Shown in pieces: positions 19,285 through 28,668 of a stretch of 46,155 nucleotides of DNA. A model generated the notes under the pieces. The model saw nothing but the letters and a program-made list of their open reading frames with translations, was not told the origin of the DNA and searched no databases. The DNA is from Caulobacterales bacterium (GTDB lineage Bacteria > Pseudomonadota > Alphaproteobacteria > Caulobacterales > Caulobacteraceae). Position 1 is the first letter of the stretch. The number at the start of each line of letters is the position of its first letter. Made by a program: the position numbers and the translations under genes. The stretch spans positions 1-46,155 of the forward strand of contig JAFKGN010000168.1 in NCBI GenBank assembly GCA_017307205.1, given 5' to 3'.

Positions 19285-20490
19285 ATGAAGCGGCTGTGGT
19301 CGATGGCGCTGTGCGCCCTCGCGTTTTTCGTTCCCGCCAGCTGGGCCGCCGCCCAGGCCCGCTACAGCGTCAAGACGACGGGCGATGTCGTGCAGCTGCG
19401 CGACAACGGCACAGACACCACGATCTCGGTCCTGACGCCGGTCAACAACGCCTACGAGATGGTCGTCAAAGGCCAGAACGTCATCCGCATGGCGGTGAAG
19501 AACGTCGACGAGATGCGCGCCCGACCCGGCCTGAACGGCGTGCCGTTCCTGGCCCCCTGGGCCAACCGCCTCGATGAACTCGGCTTCTACGCCAACGGCA
19601 AGAAGTACAACTTCGACATGGACCTGGGGAATGTGCGCGGCCCGGTGCCGAGCCAGGGCTTCCTCAGCGGCACCAACGCCTGGAAGGTGGTCGAGGCCAA
19701 GGCCGACGCCAACGGCGCGTGGCTGACCAGCAAGCTCGAGTTCTACAAATACCCTCAGTACATGGCCCAGTGGCCGTTCGCCCACACCATCACCATGACC
19801 TATCGCCTGTCCGGCGGGGTGATGGAGGTGCGCACGCGCATCGACAATCTGGCCAATGAACCCATGCCGGTGGTGATCGGCTTTCACCCCTACTTCCAGC
19901 TCACCGACTCGGGGCGCAACGACTGGACCTTGAGCGTGCCGGCCAAGGTCCACTGGCTGCTCGACCAGCGGGTGATCCCGACTGGCGAAACGGAAGCCTC
20001 CACGAAGTTCTGGGGCACGGACGACCTGACCAAGATCCCGCTGTCGCTGAAGGCCGGCCAGCGCCTGGATGATGTGTTCACCGACTTCACTCGCGATGCC
20101 CAAGGCCGCGCCGTGGTCAGCATGTCGGGCGTGAAGCAGAAGGTGGCCGTCACCCTCGGGCCGAAGATCAAGACCGTGCTGGTCTATTCGACCGCCGCCC
20201 CGCCGCCGCCGAACGCCGCCCCGCAGGGTCCGCCGCCGCCGGCCGCGGGCGCCGTGCCGCGCCCAGCGGCCCCCGCGCCGACCCCGGTCAGCGTCGGCCC
20301 GCCGATCCCGTTCAGCGCCACCAAGGGCGAGCCCGCCCCGCCCGAGCGCGGCTTCATCGCCTTCGAGCCGATGGTGGCGATCACCAACGCGCTGAACGCC
20401 GCCCAGAAGGGCCAGTACAAGGAACTGCAGACCGTGGCCCCCGGCGCCTTCTGGGAAGAAAGCTTCTGGGTGACGCCGACGGGGTTCTGA
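19285..20490 (+). CDS. Exported aldose 1-epimerase (galactose mutarotase)-like protein with proline-rich insert
   Basis: A 401-residue protein with a signal peptide (hydrophobic residues 4-20, probable cleavage after AAAQA), so a periplasmic location is likely. The mutarotase beta-sandwich is recognisable: LAPWANRLDELGFYANG near the N-terminus, the acid/base His201 in GFHPYFQL, and the catalytic Glu361 in FIAFEPMVAITNALN. An insert of about 45 residues (306-353), almost entirely Pro, Ala and Gly, separates the last two blocks. The family interconverts alpha and beta anomers of sugars; the sugar here is unknown. GGGAGG lies 6 bases before the ATG. Confidence 0.8.
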   Translation: MKRLWSMALCALAFFVPASWAAAQARYSVKTTGDVVQLRDNGTDTTISVLTPVNNAYEMVVKGQNVIRMAVKNVDEMRARPGLNGVPFLAPWANRLDELGFYANGKKYNFDMDLGNVRGPVPSQGFLSGTNAWKVVEAKADANGAWLTSKLEFYKYPQYMAQWPFAHTITMTYRLSGGVMEVRTRIDNLANEPMPVVIGFHPYFQLTDSGRNDWTLSVPAKVHWLLDQRVIPTGETEASTKFWGTDDLTKIPLSLKAGQRLDDVFTDFTRDAQGRAVVSMSGVKQKVAVTLGPKIKTVLVYSTAAPPPPNAAPQGPPPPAAGAVPRPAAPAPTPVSVGPPIPFSATKGEPAPPERGFIAFEPMVAITNALNAAQKGQYKELQTVAPGAFWEESFWVTPTGF

Positions 20491-20506
20491 GGGGCCGGCC
20501 TGGGAT

Positions 20507-20524
20507 GGGGCGTTAGAACGCCCC
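20507..20524. terminator. Inverted repeat between convergent genes
   Basis: GGGGCGTT and AACGCCCC flank a 2-base centre and cover the stop codon of the minus-strand AHSA1 gene, 17 bp after the stop of the epimerase-like gene. It may act as a bidirectional hairpin, though the loop is very short and there is no T run. Confidence 0.3.
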
Positions 20525-20986
20525 GCCTTCACGCAGGTTGATGCCGTATTCCAGGCTGGCCTTGAGCCCGCACATCATGTGCATCCAGCCGGGCGCATTG
20601 CCGAAGGCGGCCTTGAAGCCGGCGGCCGTCTCGCGCCAGCCGCTCTCGCTGATCGAGACCATGGTGTTGCTCGCGTCGAGCGGCTTGAAGCTCATCTCGA
20701 TATGGGTGTCGTAGTCGCCGTCGGCGGCCTGCCACGCCAGCACGATGCGCTCCGGTGCGGTGATCTCGATCACCTTCACCGGGAAGAACTCGTCGAACTC
20801 CGGAAACTTCCACTGCACCGTCTGGCCGGCGACCAGCGGACCCGTGGCTTCGGCGATGAAGTAGCCGCTCATCTTCTTGTCATCGACGACCGCGTCGAAC
20901 ACCTCGGCGGCAGGTTTGCGGATCTTCAGCGAGACGGTGAAGGCGGGCTTGATGACGTCCGTATCGGCTTCGACGGCGCGGGGCAT
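20513..20986 (-). CDS. SRPBCC / AHSA1-like domain protein
   Basis: A 157-residue single-domain protein of the START-like (SRPBCC) superfamily, AHSA1/Aha1_N type. The N-terminus FTVSLKIRKPAAEVFDAVVD is the typical first strand and helix, and the conserved Trp-rich strand QWKFPEF and C-terminal helix GWMHMMCGLKASLEYG follow. These proteins have a hydrophobic ligand pocket, but the ligand is unknown. It is divergent from an arsR-type gene, a frequent pairing in which the ArsR protein controls the AHSA1 gene. The start ATG lies about 30 bp from the shared inverted repeat at 21020-21039. Confidence 0.85.
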   Translation of the reverse strand: MPRAVEADTDVIKPAFTVSLKIRKPAAEVFDAVVDDKKMSGYFIAEATGPLVAGQTVQWKFPEFDEFFPVKVIEITAPERIVLAWQAADGDYDTHIEMSFKPLDASNTMVSISESGWRETAAGFKAAFGNAPGWMHMMCGLKASLEYGINLREGGAF

Positions 20987-21019
20987 GGCGCTCTCTCCCT
21001 TGAGGATGTGCGCCCATAA

Positions 21020-21039
21020 ATGTTATAAGACTATAACAT
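21020..21039. promoter_or_regulatory. ArsR-type operator overlapping the arsR start codon
   Basis: ATGTTATA (21020-21027) and TATAACAT (21032-21039) form a perfect 8-bp inverted repeat with a 4-bp spacer. It is an AT island in very GC-rich DNA, and its right end includes the A and T of the arsR ATG (21038-21040). The position suggests autorepression and control of the divergent AHSA1 gene. Confidence 0.65.
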
Positions 21040-21388
21040 GTCAACCGTCGATTCGCAGCGGGCCGATCCCGAGGATCAGGCCGACCTGGTGTTCAAGGCG
21101 CTGGCCGACCGCCGGCGCCGGCGGATTCTCGATGTGCTGAAGGCCGGGCCGCAGACCACCGGCGAGCTTTGCGCGCGGTTCGAGGGCGACCTCGATCGCT
21201 GCACGGTGATGCAGCACCTGGGCGTATTGGAGAAGGCGGGCCTGCTGATCGCCGCACGCGACGGGCGGGTGCGCTGGAACCACCTCGATGTGGCTCCGAT
21301 CCAGGACGTGCACGCCCGCTGGATCGCGCCCTACGCCGCCGAGGCGGCCGGGCTGCTGCATCGGTTGAAATCGGATCTGGAAGCATGA
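21038..21388 (+). CDS. ArsR-family winged-helix transcriptional regulator
   Basis: A 116-residue DNA-binding protein. The sequence LVFKALADRRRRRILDVLKA starts the winged helix, followed by TTGELCARF, the recognition helix region CTVMQHLGVLEKAGLL and the wing ARDGRVRWNHLD. There is no Cys-based metal site of the ELCVC type, so it probably does not sense metal and belongs to the group paired with AHSA1 proteins. No ribosome-binding site precedes the ATG, and the start codon lies in the inverted repeat, so the transcript may be leaderless. Its TGA overlaps the ATG of the following lipoprotein gene (ATGA). Confidence 0.9.
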   Translation: MSTVDSQRADPEDQADLVFKALADRRRRRILDVLKAGPQTTGELCARFEGDLDRCTVMQHLGVLEKAGLLIAARDGRVRWNHLDVAPIQDVHARWIAPYAAEAAGLLHRLKSDLEA

Positions 21389-21696
21389 GGCGGCTCGCGC
21401 TCGCCGTCGCCGTGCTGCTGGCCGGCTGCGCCCTGCAGAACCGCTTCGAGGTGATCGTCATTGATCCAGGCGCGACGTCGGCGCGGCTGGAGCTCTGCGG
21501 CCGGTTGCCGGAGGTCCTGCCGCGCACCGCCAAAGGCTTCGAGCTGCGTCGCCGTTCCGATTGCCGGGGCGGCGGGCAGGTGGTGGTCAGCTTCCAAGAC
21601 GGCAGCTCGGTCGTCTGCCCGGTGCGGTTCGTCGATGGCGGCCTGGAGGCCTGGTATCGCTACCGGGTCGAAGGCGGACGGTGCGTGATCGCCTAG
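21385..21696 (+). CDS. Small predicted lipoprotein, function unknown
   Basis: A 103-residue protein starting MRRLALAVAVLLAGCALQ, with lipobox LLAGC and lipidated Cys15, so it should be membrane-anchored in the periplasm. The mature part has three further Cys residues (ELCGRL, SDCRGGG, VVCPVRF) plus one near the end (GGRCVIA), enough for two disulfides, and no domain I recognise. It overlaps arsR by 4 bp and is presumably co-transcribed, which ties it loosely to the ArsR/AHSA1 module. Its stop shares a CTAG with the convergent hypothetical gene. Confidence 0.75.
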   Translation: MRRLALAVAVLLAGCALQNRFEVIVIDPGATSARLELCGRLPEVLPRTAKGFELRRRSDCRGGGQVVVSFQDGSSVVCPVRFVDGGLEAWYRYRVEGGRCVIA

Positions 21697-22028
21697 GCCG
21701 CCATCTGACCGTCGTAGACGCGGGCGATCTGGCCTTCGCGTTCGTCCCACACCACCGACACCTTGGCGGCGCGCGCCAGGTCCGGGCCGAAGACGGCGCG
21801 GACTTCGGCGTCCTGCAGGCGATCGGCCGACAGCTTGTTGAGCACGCGGCCGCCGCCGAGGTCTTCCTCGATATCGGCGAAGCGCAGGATGTTGGAGATG
21901 GTCTCGCCCGAGAGCAGGCTGCGCTGGGCCAGCGTCTGGGCGGTCGGCGTCGCGCGCTTGGCGTAGGGGGCGTAGGCAGCGGCGAAGCTGCGGCGTTGGG
22001 TCGGGCGGCGATAGGTGGAGCTGGCCAT
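21693..22028 (-). CDS. Hypothetical protein, 111 residues
   Basis: I do not recognise this protein. From the ATG at 22028 it begins MASSTYRRPTQRRSFAAAYA, a basic Ala/Arg/Thr-rich N-terminal third. A more ordinary globular part follows, with ETISNILRFADIEEDLGGG and a C-terminal strand-rich VSVVWDEREGQIARVYDG. No membrane segment or signal peptide is visible. A longer frame from 22115 would enter the promoter region of the divergent WYL gene and is less likely. It is divergent from the WYL regulator, which may control it. Confidence 0.6.
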   Translation of the reverse strand: MASSTYRRPTQRRSFAAAYAPYAKRATPTAQTLAQRSLLSGETISNILRFADIEEDLGGGRVLNKLSADRLQDAEVRAVFGPDLARAAKVSVVWDEREGQIARVYDGQMAA

Positions 22029-22068
22029 CGGTTCGTCTCGGTTCGGGGTTGCGTTCCGTGTCGAATAA

Positions 22069-22097
22069 CGTTTTGTTCCATTGAAACGACAAAAACG
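22069..22097. promoter_or_regulatory. Imperfect inverted repeat in the hypothetical / WYL divergent spacer
   Basis: CGTTTTGT (22069-22076) and ACAAAAACG (22089-22097) are near-perfect inverted copies around 12 bp, in an AT-rich patch 10 bp before the WYL gene start. A further short direct repeat CGGTTCG occurs twice at about 22029-22045. The first is a candidate operator for the WYL regulator. Confidence 0.4.
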
Positions 22098-22106
22098 GAC
22101 GCACCT

Positions 22107-23072
22107 ATGCGACACGAGAAAGCGGCGGGCCTTCTGGAGCTGGCGCGCATGCTGGCCAGCTCGGCCGAGGGCCTGACCCTCGACGAGATGACCGAGCGTA
22201 TGGGCGTCGGCCGTCGGACCGTTGAGCGCATGCGCGACGCCCTCAACGACCTGTTCCCGGTGGAGATCGTCGAAGAGCCGCCGACGCGGCGGTTCCGCAT
22301 CCCCGCCGGCCTCGATAATCTGTTCCAGACCCCGACCGCAGAGGAGCTGGCTGCCCTGCGCCGCGCCGCCGAGGTTTCGGGCGGATCGACCGCCGCCGCC
22401 CTGCGTACGCTTGAGCAGAAGGTGCTGTCGGCCCTGCGTGCCGGGGCTCGCCGGCGCCTGGCGCCCGATCTTGAAGCCCTAGTTCAGGCCGAGGCCATCG
22501 CCGTCCACGCCGGTCCGCGACCGTTCGAGGATGAGGAGGTGTTGTCGGTGGTCCGCCAGGCGATCGTCAGCCTGCAGGCCCTGTCGTTCCGATACGAGGG
22601 CGGCAGCCGGCGGGGCGAGGCTCGGGAAGTGACGCCCTACGGACTGCTGTTCGGCCGCTCGAACTATCTGGTCGCCGCCGAGGCGGGCTCGGAGGCGCCC
22701 AAGACGTTCCGCCTTGACCTGATCCGCGACCCGCAAGTGCTGGACCGGGCCGCCGCGCCGCCCAACGGCTTCTCGCTGCAGGACTTCGCCGACCAGAGCT
22801 TCGGCATCTATCACGACGAGGTGCAGGACGTGGTGCTGCGCATCGGCAAGGGACGCGCTCGTGACGCCCTGAACTGGCGCTTCCATGCCCGCCAGACGGT
22901 GGAGCTGCAGCCCGACGAGACCGCCCTTGTCCGGTTCAGCGCCAGCGGCATGCGCGAGCTGGCATGGCACCTGTTCACCTGGGGTGGACAGGTCGAGATC
23001 GTCTCGCCGCCGAGCCTCAAGGCGCAGATGATTGAGCTGCTGCAGGACGCCCTGGCCGCCCACAGCAGCTGA
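22107..23072 (+). CDS. WYL-domain transcriptional regulator
   Basis: A 321-residue regulator. The N-terminal HTH reads GLTLDEMTERMGVGRRTVERM. A WYL domain occupies roughly residues 140-230, with the core motif changed from WYL to NYL in FGRSNYLVAAE. A WCX-like C-terminal extension (DEVQDVVLRIGKGRARDALN and following) completes the architecture. WYL proteins often bind nucleic-acid-like or small ligands and can repress or activate; the ligand here is unknown. A much longer frame from 21561 would cover two other genes, so the ATG at 22107 was chosen. It is divergent from the 111-residue hypothetical gene. Confidence 0.88.
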   Translation: MRHEKAAGLLELARMLASSAEGLTLDEMTERMGVGRRTVERMRDALNDLFPVEIVEEPPTRRFRIPAGLDNLFQTPTAEELAALRRAAEVSGGSTAAALRTLEQKVLSALRAGARRRLAPDLEALVQAEAIAVHAGPRPFEDEEVLSVVRQAIVSLQALSFRYEGGSRRGEAREVTPYGLLFGRSNYLVAAEAGSEAPKTFRLDLIRDPQVLDRAAAPPNGFSLQDFADQSFGIYHDEVQDVVLRIGKGRARDALNWRFHARQTVELQPDETALVRFSASGMRELAWHLFTWGGQVEIVSPPSLKAQMIELLQDALAAHSS

Positions 23073-23122
23073 TTTCTCGGGCCTCGGTTGACGCGAAGCG
23101 GCTTTGGCGCAACGAACCGGAC

Positions 23123-24710
<1,588 letters not shown>

Positions 24711-24711
24711 C

Positions 24712-24726
24712 TCTCAAACTTTGAGA
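24712..24726. promoter_or_regulatory. 15-bp palindrome after the ferredoxin gene
   Basis: TCTCAAA, C, TTTGAGA form a perfect palindrome starting two bases after the ferredoxin stop. A second hairpin, ACGGC-GCTA-GCCGT, lies at 24743-24756. The first is AT-rich with no loop and looks more like a protein-binding site for the downstream NHL gene; the second might end transcription. Confidence 0.35.
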
Positions 24727-24881
24727 CCTGGCCTTTGGCCGAACGGCGCTAGCCGTGATTTCCTGCCCTCCAGCGCGCGGAACGCCGACGCGCCAACAAG
24801 GTCGTGGCCTGTGACGCCTGCCTGACGCACCCGCGTGAAGGGCCGGCGACGCTGAGACCGCGCCCACAAGGGAGGCACTAC

Positions 24882-26186
24882 ATGAGCAAGCTTCGCCGCT
24901 TGACCGGACTGCTGCTGGCGACCGCCGCCATCAGCGTCGCGGTCCCCACGGCCATCGTCGTCGCGCAGAACGCGGCCCCGGCCAAGACGCCGTCCACGCC
25001 CCAGCCGCCGTATCCCGACATGCCGCCGCTGACTGATGCCGAGATCCTGGCCCGCCAGGGCCGCGGCGGAGGCGGCGGCCAGGCCGCGCCGTTCAACTGG
25101 GCGGTCTCGCTACGGTCGGATTTCGACAAGCAGCTGCAGAACCCCTACGTCGCCGACATGAACTGGTACCAGATGCCGGCGGGGCGCTTCCTCGGCGGCA
25201 TCAGCGCCATCGACACCGACCGCGACGGCACTTCGATCTGGATCGCCGAGCGCTGCGGCGGGATCAACGCCTGCGAGGGGCAGAGCGTCGATATGATCAT
25301 GAAGATCGGCGAGGACGGGAAGATCAAGAAGATGTTCGGCAAGAACATCATCAACTACCCGCACGGCCTGTTCGTCGACAAAGACAACAATATCTGGGTG
25401 ACCGACACCTGGTCGAACGTCATGGCCAACGGCAACATCCCGGCCCCGAAAACGCCGCCGCAATATCCGGGCGGCGCGCAGGTGATCAAGTTCGACCAGA
25501 ACGGCAAGATCCTGCTGCGGATCGGCAAGCCGGGGATCTACGGCAGCGGGCCTGAGCTGCTCAGCCAGCCGTCCGACGTGGTGGTGGACAGCAAGGGCAA
25601 CATCTACGTCGCCGACGCTCACGACAGCCCGCCGGCCAACAACCGGATCGCCAAGTACGACAAGAACGGCAAGTACCTGATGGAATGGCGCAGCTGCCAC
25701 CCGTCGCAGGCGCGTCAGATCGACTGCAGCCACTCGATCGAGATCGACAGTCAGGACCGCATCTTCGTGGCCAACCGGGCCAACAATGTGATCCAGATCT
25801 ACAACACCGAGGGCAAGATGCTGGCGGTGTGGCCGCACTTCGGCAAGCCGACCGGCCTGATGATCGACGACAACGACAACCTCTACGTGGCCGACTCGCA
25901 GACCGGCACCGGCAACGGCAACTCGTTCGTCAAAGGCACGCACGTCGGCAGCGCCAAGACCGGCGAGGTAAAGTGGTTCATCCCCGACCCGCTCGGCAAC
26001 TCCGCGCCGTGGACCGGCGCCGGCACCCTCAGCCCGGAATCGGTGACCGCCCTCAAGGACGGCCGGATCATCACGGCGTCGGTGCGGCCGCAGGGCCTCT
26101 ATCGCTGGAGCATCTCCAAGAACACGCGGCCGTTCCCGGCCCCGCCCGCCGCGGGTGGCGGCGGCGGCGGTGGCGGCGGAGACTGA
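24882..26186 (+). CDS. Exported NHL-repeat beta-propeller protein (peptidyl-hydroxyglycine lyase-like)
   Basis: A 434-residue protein with a signal peptide (RRLTGLLLATAAISVAVPTA), so it should be periplasmic or secreted. It contains at least four NHL-like blades marked by NNIWVTDTWSNV, GNIYVADAHD, DRIFVANRANNV and DNLYVADSQTG. This arrangement resembles the peptidyl-alpha-hydroxyglycine alpha-amidating lyase / SMP-30-like group, but activity is not shown by sequence. Gly-rich low-complexity stretches lie after the signal peptide and at the C-terminus. The ATG at 24882 follows AAGGGAGG at 8 bases, which excludes the longer frame from 24804. Confidence 0.82.
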   Translation: MSKLRRLTGLLLATAAISVAVPTAIVVAQNAAPAKTPSTPQPPYPDMPPLTDAEILARQGRGGGGGQAAPFNWAVSLRSDFDKQLQNPYVADMNWYQMPAGRFLGGISAIDTDRDGTSIWIAERCGGINACEGQSVDMIMKIGEDGKIKKMFGKNIINYPHGLFVDKDNNIWVTDTWSNVMANGNIPAPKTPPQYPGGAQVIKFDQNGKILLRIGKPGIYGSGPELLSQPSDVVVDSKGNIYVADAHDSPPANNRIAKYDKNGKYLMEWRSCHPSQARQIDCSHSIEIDSQDRIFVANRANNVIQIYNTEGKMLAVWPHFGKPTGLMIDDNDNLYVADSQTGTGNGNSFVKGTHVGSAKTGEVKWFIPDPLGNSAPWTGAGTLSPESVTALKDGRIITASVRPQGLYRWSISKNTRPFPAPPAAGGGGGGGGGD

Positions 26187-26193
26187 TCCGTTA

Positions 26194-26220
26194 TCGGCGC
26201 GGTCTTCAGGGCCGCGCCGA
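26194..26220. terminator. Bidirectional hairpin between convergent genes
   Basis: TCGGCGCGG and CCGCGCCGA form a perfect 9-bp stem with a 9-base loop, midway between the NHL gene stop and the divL stop. Lacking a T run on either strand, it may be a weak or Rho-assisted terminator for both genes. Confidence 0.45.
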
Positions 26221-26227
26221 CCCCGCG

Positions 26228-28546
26228 CTAGACGCCGAGCTCGGTCTGGCTGGTCGAGCCGGCGGCGACGGCTTCCGGCAGGTGGCAGGTGAAGGTCGCG
26301 CCGTTGCCGGGCTCGCTCTCCAGGGCGACCCAGCCGCCGTGCAGTTCGACCAACGCCTTGACGAGAGCGAGGCCCAGGCCTGGGCCGCCACGGTCTCGCG
26401 TGGTGAAGCGGTCGAAGATGTGGGCCTGGGTGTGGAAGGGAATGCCCCGACCCGTGTCGGCCACCTGCAGCCGCACCTCGCCGACGGCGCGGCGGGCGGC
26501 GAGGCTCACACGGCCCTCGGCGGGCGTCTGACGCAGGGCGTTCTCCACGAGGTGGTCGATCACTTGGGCAAGGCGTCGGCGGTCGCCCCGGATCAGGCCC
26601 ACATCAGAGTCGGCGTCGCAGGACAGGCTGACACCCGCCGCTTCGGCCTCACCTGCCCAACGGGAGCAGGCCTCGGCCAGCAACTCGTCGACGCGGATTT
26701 CCTCGTTCTCGAGGGCCAACTCATCGGCGTCTATGGTCGCCATATCGAGCACGTCGTCGATCGAGCGGGCCAGTTGGGTGGCGGCGGCGCGCACCGAGGC
26801 GACGTGGCTGCGGCCGCGTTCGGACAGGCTCTCGCCGGTCCGTTCCAGCAGCTCGGAGTAGCCGATGATCGTCGTCAGCGGGGTGCGCAGTTCGTAGGAA
26901 ACGTTGCCGACGAAGTCCCGCTTCAGCCGCTCGGCCTCGGTCAGGGCCTGCGAGCGGTCGGCGAGGGCGCTTTCCAGCTGGCGGGTGTCGGTGATGTCGA
27001 CGAAGGCGATCAGGGTCGCGCCATCCGGCAGGGGGCGTGACTGGTAGGTGATGATCCGCCCGTCGCCGGTGCGCTCCTCGCCCGAGAGCGGGGCGCGGGC
27101 CTGGGGATCAGGATCGGCGACCCGGCCCTTCAGCTCGCGCCAGAACGACAGATCGTGCAGGCGCGGAATGCACAGCTCGACCACGGTCTCGAAGTCGACC
27201 GGACCAGCCAGCAGGCTGGATTCGATGTTCCAGAAGCGCTCGAAGGCGTCGTTGTGCAGGCGCAGGCGCCCGTCCGAGCCGAACACCGCGACGGCGTCGT
27301 TGAGCTTGTCGAGCGTGGCCTGTTGTACCTGGATCAGGGCGTTGTACTGGGCCTTCAGGCGCAGCTCGCCGGTGATGTCGGAGAACAGCACCAGAAGGCC
27401 GCCGAGCGGGTGGGTCTGGTGCACAACCTTCAGGGTGCGGCCGTCGGGCAGAGTCCACAGGTCGTCGGCCTGCGGGCCGAGCGCCTCGTAGCGGCTGAGC
27501 TCCGCCGCCTTCCACTTGGCGTAGTCGACGGTTTCGGGCAGGCGCTGGCGCTGACGCAGGCGGTCGAGGACCTCGGCATGCGTCGGGCCGTCCGACAGCC
27601 AGGCCGGCTCCAGCCCCCACAGCTCGGCGAAGGCGGCGTTGTGGAACAGCAGGCGACGCTGCTGGCTGAAGATCGCCACCGCTTCAGCGATGTGATCGAG
27701 GGTTTCGTCGTGGGCGGCGACGTGGCGCTTGAAGGCTTCCTTCAGCTCCTCGGACTCGGTGACGTCGAAGCTCCAAACCCCGGCGCCGCCGCCTTCCAGC
27801 GGCTCGGCGACGAAGCGGAAGGCGGCGCGGCGACCGTCAGCGCTGGTCCAGCGCAGGGTCTCGCGACGCTGACCGAGGTTGGAGGCCTCGCTGGACAGCG
27901 CCTCGGCGTCCCGGTCGAAGGCGAGGCCGCGCGCCTGGGCGTCGGCCAGGTCCTTGGCGTCGACGGCCGCCAGCCAGGCCTTGTTGGCCCAGGTCACCGA
28001 TCCATCCGCAGCGGCGACCCAGGCGGGTTCCGGCCGGGCGTCGAGGAAGGCGGCGAAGCGGGCGGCGGTCGGCAGGGCTGAATCGTGCGCCGCCAGGGCG
28101 GCGAGCCGCAGCCAGGCGAGGGCGCCCGAGGTGCGGCCTTCCACCGACACGGCGCCCTTGGGGCCAAGAACCTCGAAAGCGCAGGGCTCGCCGCGCTCGA
28201 ACAGGGCGCGCAGGCGCCGGGCGTGGTCGGGATCGGCGCGCATCAGGGCGTTGACCACGGCCTGGGGATCATCCTGCGCGCCGAGGGCTTCGGCGCAGGC
28301 GGTCAGGCTCTCGGCGCCGGAGGCGAGTTCGGCCGCGCCGTCCTCTACCGCCAGCAAGGCGCAGTCGAAGGCTTCGGTCGAGGCGTTCGCCGCCATGGCC
28401 TGGGTTTCGATCTCGGCGATCCGGCTCTGCAGGCCGGCGATCCGCCACTCGGCCTGGCGGCGCTGCACGATCGCCCACAGGGTGGCGCAGATCGCCAGGC
28501 AGATGGCGCCGGCCGCCGCGGCCAGCATGAGGTCCGCTCCCGTCAA
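26228..28546 (-). CDS. divL: DivL-like tyrosine-type sensor kinase
   Basis: A membrane-anchored PAS kinase of about 772 residues. One N-terminal helix (LMLAAAAGAICLAICATLWA) precedes several PAS regions and a DHp domain reading FVGNVSYELRTPLTTIIGY. The phospho-acceptor His is replaced by Tyr (codon TAC at 26894-26896), the hallmark of Caulobacter DivL. The ATPase domain keeps the N box (LVENALRQTPAEG), DTGRGIP and GGPGLGLALVKALVELHGG. A TTG start at 28546, after AAGGGA, gives 772 residues and Tyr551, almost the Caulobacter values (769 residues, Tyr550). An ATG at 28588 adds 14 residues. In Caulobacter, DivL works with CckA and DivK to control CtrA at the pole; that role is inferred. Confidence 0.85.
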   Translation of the reverse strand: MTGADLMLAAAAGAICLAICATLWAIVQRRQAEWRIAGLQSRIAEIETQAMAANASTEAFDCALLAVEDGAAELASGAESLTACAEALGAQDDPQAVVNALMRADPDHARRLRALFERGEPCAFEVLGPKGAVSVEGRTSGALAWLRLAALAAHDSALPTAARFAAFLDARPEPAWVAAADGSVTWANKAWLAAVDAKDLADAQARGLAFDRDAEALSSEASNLGQRRETLRWTSADGRRAAFRFVAEPLEGGGAGVWSFDVTESEELKEAFKRHVAAHDETLDHIAEAVAIFSQQRRLLFHNAAFAELWGLEPAWLSDGPTHAEVLDRLRQRQRLPETVDYAKWKAAELSRYEALGPQADDLWTLPDGRTLKVVHQTHPLGGLLVLFSDITGELRLKAQYNALIQVQQATLDKLNDAVAVFGSDGRLRLHNDAFERFWNIESSLLAGPVDFETVVELCIPRLHDLSFWRELKGRVADPDPQARAPLSGEERTGDGRIITYQSRPLPDGATLIAFVDITDTRQLESALADRSQALTEAERLKRDFVGNVSYELRTPLTTIIGYSELLERTGESLSERGRSHVASVRAAATQLARSIDDVLDMATIDADELALENEEIRVDELLAEACSRWAGEAEAAGVSLSCDADSDVGLIRGDRRRLAQVIDHLVENALRQTPAEGRVSLAARRAVGEVRLQVADTGRGIPFHTQAHIFDRFTTRDRGGPGLGLALVKALVELHGGWVALESEPGNGATFTCHLPEAVAAGSTSQTELGV

Positions 28547-28668
28547 GGCCTGTCCCTTATCACCGGCGCCCGGGAACCATGCTCCCACGCCGACGCCCGA
28601 ATCACCCCGGCCACCATAGGTTTTCGCAAGCCCCTGGCGAAGCGCGGCTTTCGGTTTATCTGCAAACC

